Under the pieces are notes generated by a model. That model saw only the letters and a list, made by a program, of their open reading frames with translations. It was not told the origin of the DNA and did no database searches. This document shows positions 8,662 through 18,421 of a stretch of DNA of 64,000 nucleotides, piece after piece; positions within the stretch are counted from its first letter, which is position 1, and every line of letters starts with the position of its first letter. Source of the DNA: Streptomyces abyssomicinicus (GTDB lineage: Bacteria; Actinomycetota; Actinomycetes; Streptomycetales; Streptomycetaceae); contig NZ_BBZI01000006.1 in the NCBI RefSeq assembly GCF_008974245.1, forward strand, positions 306,393 to 370,392. Direction: 5' to 3'. Both the position numbers and the translations under genes were made by a program.

Positions 8662-9174
8662 ATGTCGTTCACCTACGAGGACGTCGGAGCCACGCGCGAC
8701 GGCGGCGTCCCCTGCCCGCCCGGCTTCCGTTCCCTGCACGAGCGCGCCCGGATCGGAGAGGGCGAGGACGTGTTCCGCCGTGCCGCCGAGGCGCTGATGA
8801 CCTGGCGGATGCACCGGGAGATGGGGGTGGGCGTCACCGCCTCCGCCGAGCGCGCGGCACCGGGGGTCGACGTCACGGTGACCCTGGCCGGCATCGTGAA
8901 GGCTCCGTGCCGGGTGGTGTGGACGGCGGACGAGCCGCGCCGCGCCGGCTGGGCGTACGGCACCCTGCCCGGCCACCCCGAGTCCGGCGAGGAGGCCTTC
9001 GTGGTCAACCGCACCGGCGACGGCACGGTCTGGCTCACGGTCACCGCGTTCTCCCGGCCGGCCAAGTGGTACGCCAAGGCGGGCGGCCCGGCGACCCGGG
9101 GTTTCCAGCACGCCTACGCGCGACGGTGCGGGGTGGTGCTGCGCCGCCTCGCCGACCCTCCGGCGGAGTTCTGA
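8662..9174 (+). CDS. DUF1990 family protein
   Basis: This 170-residue cytosolic protein matches the DUF1990 family, small START-like proteins of unknown function common in actinomycetes and plants. Seen hallmarks are the N-terminal FTYEDVGAT, the central MTWRMHREMGV and the C-terminal FSRPAKWYAKAGGPATRGFQ. The start is the ATG at 8662. A -10-like TAGTCT ends 8 nt before it and no ribosome site is visible, so the message is probably leaderless. It is not obviously linked in function to its neighbours. Confidence 0.85.
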   Translation: MSFTYEDVGATRDGGVPCPPGFRSLHERARIGEGEDVFRRAAEALMTWRMHREMGVGVTASAERAAPGVDVTVTLAGIVKAPCRVVWTADEPRRAGWAYGTLPGHPESGEEAFVVNRTGDGTVWLTVTAFSRPAKWYAKAGGPATRGFQHAYARRCGVVLRRLADPPAEF

Positions 9175-9183
9175 CGCGGCGCC

Positions 9184-9218
9184 GCGCGGCCCCGGGGCCG
9201 TACACCCCGGGGCCGCGC
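9184..9218. terminator. bidirectional hairpin terminator
   Basis: A perfect 14-bp stem with a 7-nt loop lies between the convergent DUF1990 and glgP genes. Confidence 0.85.
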
Positions 9219-9224
9219 GTCGGG

Positions 9225-9270
9225 CGCCGTCACCGCATGAGCACCGCGGCCGCCGTCACCGCATGAGCAC
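9225..9270. repeat. 26-bp-period duplication of the glgP 3' end
   Basis: The 20-bp string at 9225-9244 is repeated exactly at 9251-9270, a period of 26 bp. The right copy covers the last codons and stop of glgP (VLMR-stop on the minus strand). The left copy repeats the same codons and stop just beyond the gene, so the gene end looks tandemly duplicated. Confidence 0.9.
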
Positions 9271-11880
9271 GCCCGCCGCCTCGACCACTTCCTCCGCCGG
9301 CAGGGCGACCAGGCCCAGCTCCGCGCCGGAGGCGAGCAGCCGGTGCGCGGGCAGCACCCGCACCGTGTACCCGAAGGGCCCCGTCCGGTCCAGGGTCAGC
9401 GGGCCCTCGTAGACCCGGTCGCCCTCCGTGTCCGGCCCGTGGGACACCGGCTTCAGCGGGACCGTGGTGGGGGCGGTGAGCCGGTCCTCCGCGTCGACCC
9501 GGCCCGCGGCGGCCTGGACCTCCACGTCCTCCGGGGCGAGTCCGCCGAGCCCCACCCGCACCCGCAGGGTCAGGGTGGCGCCGAGTTCCGCGGTGCTGGC
9601 GGCGGACGAGGTCTCCACATGGCCCACCCGGACGGCCGGCCAGCCACCGCGGACCCTCGCCTTCCACTCCGCCAGCTCGCGCGCCGCCTCGGCCGTCATC
9701 GTCCGGTGCGAGCACGCGGCGGGCGCGTAGAGGCGCTCCACGTACTCGCGCACCATCCGACCCGCCAGCACCTTGGGCCCCAGGTGGGTGAGGGTCCGCC
9801 GGACCATCTCGATCCACCGGTCGGGCAGTTGGGTGGAGCCGCCCTTCTCGTAGAACCGGGGCGTGACCCGCCGCTCCAGCAGGTCGTACAGGGCGGCGGC
9901 CTCCAGGTCGTCCCGCCGCTCGGGGCCGGTCCCGGTGCCGTCGGCGGTGGGGATCGCCCAGCCGAAGTCCGGCTGGTACCACTCGTCCCACCAGCCGTCC
10001 AGCACCGAGAGGTTGAGGCCGCCGTTGAGCGCCGACTTCATGCCGCTGGTGCCGCACGCCTCCAGCGGGCGGAGCGGATTGTTCAGCCAGATGTCGCAGC
10101 CCGGGTACAGCTTCTGCGCCATGCCCATGCCGTAGTCGGGCAGGAAGACGATCCGGTGCCGCACCCGTGGGTCGTCGGCGAACCGCACCAGTTCCTGGAT
10201 CAGGCGCTTCCCGCTCTCGTCGGCCGGGTGCGCCTTGCCCGCCACCACCAGCTGCACCGGCCGTTCGGGGTGCAGCAGCAGCGACCGCAGCCGCTCGTGG
10301 TCGCGCAGCATCAGGGTGAGCCGCTTGTAGGACGGCACGCGGCGGGCGAAGCCGATGGTCAGCACGTCGGGGTCGAGCACGCCGTCGATCCAGCCGAGCT
10401 CGGCGTCCCCGGCGCCGCGCTGCCGCCAGGCCTCGCGCAGCCGCCGCCGGACCTCCTCCACCAGCTGTCCGCGCAGGGACCGGCGCAGTTCCCAGATCTC
10501 CTCGTCGGAGATCTCCGCCACACCGTCCCACCGTTCGGAGCCGCCGACGCTCAGCGCGTCCTCGGCCCGCCGTTCGCCGACGCCGCGCGCGCCGAGCCGG
10601 AGCACCTCGGGGGCCACCCAGGTGGGCGCGTGGACGCCGTTGGTGACGGAGGTGATCGGCACCTCCTCGGGGTCGAATCCCGGCCAGAGTCCGGCGAACA
10701 TCTCCCGGCTCACCCGGCCGTGCAGCAGCGAGACGCCGTTGGCCCGCTGGGCCAGGCGCAGGCCCATCACCGCCATGTTGAAGACGCCCGGGTCGCCGCC
10801 GGGGTAGGTCTCGGCACCCAGCCGGAGCACCCGGTCGACGTCGATCCGCGGCAGCTCGCCGTCCTGCCCGAACTGGCGGGCGACCAGGTTGCGGTCGAAC
10901 CGGTCGATGCCGGCCGGCACGGGGGTGTGGGTGGTGAAGACCGTGCCGGCCCGGACCGCCTCGAGGGCGGCGTCGAAGTCCAGTCCCTCGGTGACGAGTT
11001 CGTGGATGCGTTCCAGGCCGAGGAATCCGGCGTGACCCTCGTTGGTGTGGAACACCTCGGGCCGGGGGTGGCCGGTGAGCTCGCAGTACTCGCGTACCGC
11101 CCGGACACCTCCTATGCCGAGGAGCATCTCCTGCAGCAGCCGGTGCTCGCTGCCCCCGCCGTACAGCCGGTCGGTGACGCCGCGTTCGCCGGCCCCGTTG
11201 TCCTCGACGTCGGAGTCGAGCAGCAGCAGCGGCACCCGGCCGACCTGGGCGAGCCAGATCCTGGCCCGCAGCGAGGTGCCGCCGGGCAGGGCGAGCGAGA
11301 CGTGGGCGGGCGTGCCGTCGGCGCGGGCGAGCGGGGTGAGGGGCAGCTCGTTGGGGTCGAGCACCGGGTAGTGCTCCTGCTGCCAGCCGTCGCGGGAGAG
11401 CGACTGGCGGAAGTACCCGTGCCGGTAGAGCAGCCCCACGCCGATCAGCGGGACCCCGAGGTCGGAGGCGGCCTTGAGGTGGTCGCCCGCCAGGATGCCG
11501 AGCCCGCCGGAGTACTGCGGGAGGGCGGCGGTGATGCCGAACTCGGGCGAGAAGTAGGCCACGGCGGCGGGCAGGCCGTCGGACTGCTCCTGGTACCAGC
11601 GCGGGCCCCCGGTGTACTCGGCGAGGTCCTCGGCGACCGCGGTCAGCCGGGCCGTGAACTCGGCGTCCTGGGCGAGTTCGGCGAGCCTGGCCGGCGGGAC
11701 GCTGCCCAGCAGACGCACCGGGTCGCCGCCGCAGGCCGCCCAGCGTTCGGGATCGACCGACCGGAAGAGGTCACGGGTCCCGGCGTGCCACGACCAGCGC
11801 AGGTTTCGCGCCAGATCGCTGAGCGGGCGGAGGGGTTGGGGGAGGACGGGTCGGACGGTGAATCGACGGATCGCCTTCAC
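9256..11880 (-). CDS. glgP: glycogen/alpha-glucan phosphorylase
   Basis: This 874-residue enzyme releases glucose-1-phosphate from alpha-1,4-glucan ends by phosphorolysis. It belongs to the actinobacterial GlgP/MalP-like group with an N-terminal DUF3417 segment (LSDLARNLRWSWHAGTRDLF). Catalytic landmarks are FHTNEGHAGF, TTHTPVPAGIDRF, LDPDVLTIGFARRVPSYKR and the pyridoxal-phosphate lysine region EACGTSGMKSALNGGLN. The GTG at 11880 was chosen because GAGGTGG lies 5-6 nt upstream. It is divergent from the glgE operon, which fits breakdown of the polymer that operon makes. The last codons are duplicated just past the stop. Confidence 0.93.
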   Translation of the reverse strand: MKAIRRFTVRPVLPQPLRPLSDLARNLRWSWHAGTRDLFRSVDPERWAACGGDPVRLLGSVPPARLAELAQDAEFTARLTAVAEDLAEYTGGPRWYQEQSDGLPAAVAYFSPEFGITAALPQYSGGLGILAGDHLKAASDLGVPLIGVGLLYRHGYFRQSLSRDGWQQEHYPVLDPNELPLTPLARADGTPAHVSLALPGGTSLRARIWLAQVGRVPLLLLDSDVEDNGAGERGVTDRLYGGGSEHRLLQEMLLGIGGVRAVREYCELTGHPRPEVFHTNEGHAGFLGLERIHELVTEGLDFDAALEAVRAGTVFTTHTPVPAGIDRFDRNLVARQFGQDGELPRIDVDRVLRLGAETYPGGDPGVFNMAVMGLRLAQRANGVSLLHGRVSREMFAGLWPGFDPEEVPITSVTNGVHAPTWVAPEVLRLGARGVGERRAEDALSVGGSERWDGVAEISDEEIWELRRSLRGQLVEEVRRRLREAWRQRGAGDAELGWIDGVLDPDVLTIGFARRVPSYKRLTLMLRDHERLRSLLLHPERPVQLVVAGKAHPADESGKRLIQELVRFADDPRVRHRIVFLPDYGMGMAQKLYPGCDIWLNNPLRPLEACGTSGMKSALNGGLNLSVLDGWWDEWYQPDFGWAIPTADGTGTGPERRDDLEAAALYDLLERRVTPRFYEKGGSTQLPDRWIEMVRRTLTHLGPKVLAGRMVREYVERLYAPAACSHRTMTAEAARELAEWKARVRGGWPAVRVGHVETSSAASTAELGATLTLRVRVGLGGLAPEDVEVQAAAGRVDAEDRLTAPTTVPLKPVSHGPDTEGDRVYEGPLTLDRTGPFGYTVRVLPAHRLLASGAELGLVALPAEEVVEAAGVLMR

Positions 11881-11909
11881 GTTTCCACCTCGGCTGGGCG
11901 TGCGGAGGA

Positions 11910-11935
11910 GGGACACATCCGTACGAATGTGTCCC
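11910..11935. promoter_or_regulatory. 9-bp inverted repeat in the glgP leader
   Basis: GGGACACAT-8-ATGTGTCCC is a perfect dyad 30 bp upstream of the glgP start. A TACCGT on the minus strand just upstream could be the -10 box, which would put the dyad at the start of the transcript. It could be an operator or an mRNA hairpin. Confidence 0.55.
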
Positions 11936-12139
11936 CGTCGTCACCCCAGACGGTATCCGCGCGGAGCCGGATCAACCACGGCGCGCGGCTTTCCGGCGTG
12001 CCGCCGGAGCACGCGGGGCACGGCGCGGCACGACGTGCCACGACGCGCGGGGCGTGCGGGTGAAATACCCGGCGCCAGGACGGGAATACGACGAACGACG
12101 TACAAGTCCGTCTCGTCTCGATCGGGCATGAGTCCGGTC

Positions 12140-12168
12140 TTGTGCTCCCGGATACGCATGAGTAGTTA
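12140..12168 (+). promoter_or_regulatory. candidate glgE operon promoter
   Basis: TTGTGC (12140-12145) and TAGTTA (12163-12168) are separated by exactly 17 bp, a sigma-70-type promoter. It predicts a leader of about 120 nt before glgE. Nothing else in the 11881-12296 gap looks coding; a 72-codon minus-strand frame there has no support. Confidence 0.45.
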
Positions 12169-12296
12169 ACAAAGCGCCGGATTGCTCACCCGAAGAGGGT
12201 GGGAAGGCTCCCCCGGTACCCCTTCGGTGGCTCTCGCGGGAACCGCCTCCCCACATCTCCCCATCCGCCCACCCACGTTGACGCGGAGGAGTGGTC

Positions 12297-15025
12297 ATGC
12301 CCGCCACACATCGTCCGACGGCCCGTACCACGGAGCCGGACGCAGCAGCCCGCCCACGTCCGCAGCCACCCCGCGGCGCCGCGGCGTCCGACGGCTCCGC
12401 CCCGGCGCACACCCCGCCGCCGCGCGCCGGTGGCGCGACGCCGCCCGACGATCCCGCCCCGCAGCACGCCCCGGCCGGTGACGGTGCGGCGGAGGCCGGG
12501 GCGAGCGCCCATCCCGGCGAGGGCCGCGCGGGGGCCCCGGGGGCCGCCCGTACGGCTTCCGGCTCCCCCGGTACCACCAGCGCGGTGAGGCCGGCCGGGA
12601 CACCCGCCCGGCCCGGCGCCGACGACCCGCCCCGGACACCTACGACGCCCGCCGCCCAGGCTCCGGACGAGGTCCCGGCCGACCCCGCCGTCACGGCAGC
12701 GGCCACGCCCTCGGCCCACCCGGCGGACCGGACCGGGGCCGGGCCCGCCCACACGCCCGTCGCCCAGGCCGCGAACGAAGCAGCCGAGGCCGCCGCCGAG
12801 GCCGCCGCGAAGCCCTCCGCCAGGCCCGCCGCCAAGGCCGCCGCCAAGGCCGCGAAGGAAACCACCGGCAGGTCCGCCGGCAAGGGGTCGGCGAAGAAGA
12901 AGCAGCGGACCCGCGAGGCGCCCGGCAAGGGCGCCGACAAGGCGGCCGCCGGCGCTCTCCGCCCCGCGACCACCCCGGTGACCTCCCCCGCGTCCGCCCC
13001 GGCTGCCGCCCCCGCGGTGACCGTGGGGCGCATCCCCGTGGAGGACGTGCGGCCCCGTGTCGCCGACGGGCGGCGCCCCGCCAAGGCGGTGGTCGGCGAG
13101 AGTTTCGAGGTCACCGCGACCGTGTTCCGCGAGGGCCACGACGCCGTCGCCGCCAACGTGGTGCTGCGCGACCCCGACGGCGGCCCGGGCCCGTGGACCC
13201 CGATGCGCGAGGTCGCCCCCGGCACCGACCGGTGGGCCGCCACCGTCACACCGGACCGCACCGGGCGGTGGAGCTTCACCGTCGAGGCGTGGAGCGACCC
13301 CGTCGGCACCTGGCGGCACGCCGCGGGCATCAAGGTCCCGGCCGGCATCGACACCCACCTGGTGCTGGAGGAGGGCGCCCGGCTCCACGAACGCGCCGCC
13401 GGGAACGTCCCCGACGGTCCCGCCCGCGAGGCGGTGCTGACCGCGGTGGCCGCGCTGCGCGACGAGCGCCGACCGGTAGCCTCCCGCCTGGCGGCCGCCC
13501 TCGCCCCGGAGGTGACCGAGGTCCTCGCACGCCACCCGCTGCGCGAACTGGTCGGCGCCTGCGCACCGTTGCCGCTGCTGGTGGAGCGCGAACGGGCGCT
13601 GTACGGGGCCTGGTACGAGTTCTTCCCCCGCTCCGAAGGCGCGGTCGTGCCCGAGGACGGTCCGCCGGTGAGCGGCACCTTCGCGACGGCCGCCGAACGC
13701 CTCCCGGCGATCGCCGCCATGGGCTTCGACGTCGTCTACCTGCCCCCGGTCCACCCCATCGGCCGGACCCACCGCAAGGGCCCCAACAACACCCTGTCCG
13801 CCCACGAGTGGGACGTCGGCGTCCCCTGGGCGATCGGCTCGCCCGAGGGCGGCCACGACGCGGTCCACCCGGACCTCGGGACGATCGAGGACTTCGACGC
13901 CTTCGTGGCGAAGGCCGCGGAGCACGGCCTGGAGATCGCCCTGGACTTCGCCCTCCAGTGCTCACCGGACCACCCCTGGGTCGAGAAGCACCCCGACTGG
14001 TTCCACCACCGTCCCGACGGGTCGATCGCGTACGCGGAGAACCCGCCGAAGAAGTACCAGGACATCTACCCGATCGCCTTCGACCGGGACATGGACGGCC
14101 TGGTCGAGGAGACCGTCCGTGTCCTGAGGTTCTGGAGGGAGCACGGCGTCCGCATCTTCCGCGTGGACAACCCGCACACCAAGCCGGTGGTCTTCTGGGA
14201 ACGGGTCATCGGCACGGTCAACGCCACCGACCCCGACGTGATCTTCCTGGCCGAGGCCTTCACCCGCCCCGCCATGATGCGCACCCTCGCCCAGACCGGG
14301 TTCCAGCAGTCCTACACCTACTTCACCTGGCGGAACACGAAGGAGGAGATCACCGAACACCTCTCCGAGCTCAGCCGAGAGTCGGCGGCCTACCTGCGGC
14401 CCAACCTGTTCGTGAACACCCCGGACATCCTGCACGGCTACCTCCAGCACGGCGGCCGTCCCGCCTTCGAGGTCCGGGCCGTCCTGGCGGCCACCCTCGG
14501 CCCCACCTGGGGCGTCTACGCCGGCTACGAACTCTGCGAGAACACGCCCGTGCGGGAGGGCAGCGAGGAGTACCTGGACTCGGAGAAGTACCAGCTCCGG
14601 CCGCGTGACTGGGAGGCCGCCGAGCGCGAGGGCCGCACCATCGCCCCGCTGCTCGCCCGGCTCAACGCGATCCGCCGCGCCAGCCCCGCCCTGCGCCACC
14701 TGCGCAACCTGCGCTTCCACCACGCCGACAAGGACGAGGTGATCGCGTACTCCAAGCGGCACGGATCGAACACGGTTCTGGTGGTGGCGAACCTGGACCC
14801 GCACCACACCCAGGAGGCCACGGTGTCGTTGGACATGCCGCAACTCGGCCTGAAGTGGCACGAGTCGGTACCGGTGCGCGACGAGCTCACCGGTGAGACC
14901 TATCACTGGGGCAGGGCCGCCTACGTACGCCTCGGGCCCGGGGGAGCACATGTGCTGACCGTCGGCGCCGGTGGCGGCGACGCCCTGCGACCGTCCTCAC
15001 CGCAGATCGGAGGGTCACCCGCCAT

Positions 15026-15029
<4 letters not shown>
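12297..15029 (+). CDS. glgE: alpha-1,4-glucan:maltose-1-phosphate maltosyltransferase with long N-terminal extension
   Basis: This GH13_3 enzyme transfers maltosyl units from maltose-1-phosphate to alpha-glucan ends. The start is the ATG at 12297 with GGAGGAG 5 nt upstream. It is 910 residues long, against about 660-700 for usual GlgE. The enzyme proper begins near residue 240 ([13 protein letters not shown]). D624 (FRVDNPH), E653 (FLAEAF) and D710 (NTPDI) align with the S. coelicolor GlgE nucleophile D394, acid/base E423 and D480, all offset by exactly 230. Residues 1-235 are Ala/Pro/Gly-rich with a Lys/Ala segment ([10 protein letters not shown] then GSAKKKQR) that looks disordered. It overlaps treS by 4 bp (ATGA). 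Confidence 0.95.
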
Positions 15030-16726
<1,697 letters not shown>

Positions 16727-16751
16727 GAGGACCGGGCACAACCGGACAGGT

Positions 16752-16785
16752 CCGTCGTGAGGCGGTTTCGGCCGCCTCGCGACGG
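16752..16785 (+). terminator. hairpin between treS and mak (attenuator candidate)
   Basis: CCGTCGTGAGGCGG and CCGCCTCGCGACGG form a 14-bp stem with one T-G pair and a 6-nt loop in the 110-bp gap inside the operon. With no T-run it may lower mak expression or protect the upstream mRNA rather than fully terminate. Confidence 0.6.
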
Positions 16786-16836
16786 GCACGCGAAAGCACC
16801 CGCTCCCCCGTCCCCCAGGGGAAAGGACGCGACGTC

Positions 16837-18237
16837 ATGTCGGAAGCCTCGCCGTACGCCCCCGCCCGCTCCGCCGTGCCCGGGCCGCCCCTGCCCGCCT
16901 CGCTGGAACCGCTGCTCCTGGAGTGGCTGCCACGCCGGCGCTGGTTCGCCGGCAAGGGGAGCCCGCTCTCCCACGTCTCGGTGGTGACCGAGACGGAGCT
17001 GCTGCCACTGCCCGCCTCCGGGAACCAGCCGGGGCTGGTGCACCTGCTGGTCCGCGCCGGCCGGACCCCCGGCGACTGCTACCAGCTGCTGCTCGGTGTG
17101 CGCCGCACCCTGCCGCCCCACCTGGCGCCCGCCCTCGTCGGCCACCTCCGCCACGGCCCGTTCGCCGGCGCGACGGTCTACGACGCGCTGCACGACCCGC
17201 GCGCGACCGGCCTGCTGCTGGAGGCGCTGCGCAGCCGCGCCCGGGTCGGCGGACTGCGCTTCGAACGGGAGGGCGAGCAACCGTTACCCCTGGACGCCGT
17301 GCCGCGGCTGATCACCTCCGAGCAGTCCAACTCCTCGGTCGTCTACGGCGAATCGCTGATCCTCAAGCTGCTCCGCCGGGTCACCCCCGGCGTCAACCCC
17401 GATCTGGAGCTCCCGCTCGCCCTGGCCCGCGAGGGCTGCTCCCGGGTCCCCGCGCCGGCCGGCTGGCTCACCGCCGGCCTGCCCGGCGAGCCGGAGCCGT
17501 ACCTGCTGGCCGTCCTCCAGCCCTTCCTGCGCGGCGCCGACGACGGCTGGCAGCTCGCGCTGGCACGCCTCGCCGAGGACCGGGACTTCACGACCGAGGC
17601 CCGCTCCCTCGGCCGTGCCACCGCGGAGGTGCATCTCTCCCTGGCCCGGGCGCTGCCCACGGTCACCCTGGGCCGGGCCCAGCTCTCGCAGATGGTCGAG
17701 GGGATGTGCGGACGCCTGGACGACGCGGTCCGGGCGGTCCCCGCGTTGGTCCCCTACGCCGACGGGCTGCGCTCCGCCTACACCGCGCTGGCCGACCTGG
17801 CCTCGGAGGGCCGCACCTGGACCGCCCAGCGGATCCACGGCGACCTCCACCTCGGCCAGTGCCTGCGCACCCCCGACGGCGAGTGGTCGCTGATCGACTT
17901 CGAGGGCGAGCCGTCACGCCCGCTGGCCGAGCGGCGCCTGGAGCAGCCGGCCGTCCGCGACGTCGCGGGGATGCTCCGTTCCTTCGACTACGCGGCGCAC
18001 GCCGGGCGTCCCTGGCCGCCGGGCTGGGCCGACGCCTGCCGGGCCGCGTTCTGCACGGGCTACGCGGAGGCCACCGGCCAGGACCCGCGCACCGATCCGG
18101 TGATGCTGCGGGCCTGCGAGACGGAGAAGGCCGTCTACGAGGTGGTGTACGAGGCCCGGCACCGGCCGGACTGGCTGCGGGTGCCGCTGTCCGCCATACG
18201 GCGCCTGTCCGCCGGAGCCGCCGGGACCGTGCCGTGA
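16837..18237 (+). CDS. mak: maltokinase (Pep2/Mak)
   Basis: This 466-residue kinase phosphorylates maltose with ATP to maltose-1-phosphate, the donor for GlgE. The fold is aminoglycoside-phosphotransferase-like, with an N-terminal cap (LLLEWLPRRRWFAGKG) found in actinobacterial Mak. Kinase signs are SNSSVVYGESLILKLLR (lysine for ATP), the catalytic loop RIHGDLHLGQCL and the metal-binding LIDFEGEPSRP. The start is the ATG at 16837 with AAGGA 9 nt upstream. It is third in the glgE-treS-mak-glgB set and is separated from glgB by a repeat-bearing gap. Confidence 0.95.
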   Translation: MSEASPYAPARSAVPGPPLPASLEPLLLEWLPRRRWFAGKGSPLSHVSVVTETELLPLPASGNQPGLVHLLVRAGRTPGDCYQLLLGVRRTLPPHLAPALVGHLRHGPFAGATVYDALHDPRATGLLLEALRSRARVGGLRFEREGEQPLPLDAVPRLITSEQSNSSVVYGESLILKLLRRVTPGVNPDLELPLALAREGCSRVPAPAGWLTAGLPGEPEPYLLAVLQPFLRGADDGWQLALARLAEDRDFTTEARSLGRATAEVHLSLARALPTVTLGRAQLSQMVEGMCGRLDDAVRAVPALVPYADGLRSAYTALADLASEGRTWTAQRIHGDLHLGQCLRTPDGEWSLIDFEGEPSRPLAERRLEQPAVRDVAGMLRSFDYAAHAGRPWPPGWADACRAAFCTGYAEATGQDPRTDPVMLRACETEKAVYEVVYEARHRPDWLRVPLSAIRRLSAGAAGTVP

Positions 18238-18290
18238 GCCGCGCGGCCGGGCCCCGCCCCCGGTCGCGCGACCGGGCGCGCGCCCGCCGC

Positions 18291-18366
18291 CGTACCGCCG
18301 TGATCCCGTATCGCCGTGATCCGCACCGCCGTGATCCGCACCGCCGTGATCCGTACCGCCGTGATC
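18291..18366. repeat. 15-bp tandem repeat between mak and glgB
   Basis: About five units of a 15-16 bp sequence close to CGCACCGCCGTGATC follow each other, with small changes in each copy. They are preceded by palindromes (CGGTCGCGCGACCG at 18261-18274). The array lies directly upstream of the glgB ribosome site and may affect transcription or mRNA folding. Confidence 0.9.
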
Positions 18367-18421
18367 CGGTACCGCTCCACACGTCGGACCGTCAGTGTTC
18401 CCCTCCGAGGAGGCTCCTGTG

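Noticed and set aside
11941..12159. 72-codon minus-strand frame in the glgP-glgE gap
   Set aside because: It spans the likely glgE promoter, has no ribosome site I can see and does not resemble any family.
18291..18366. CRISPR array
   Set aside because: Units are 15 bp with no spacers and no cas genes nearby; it is a simple tandem repeat.
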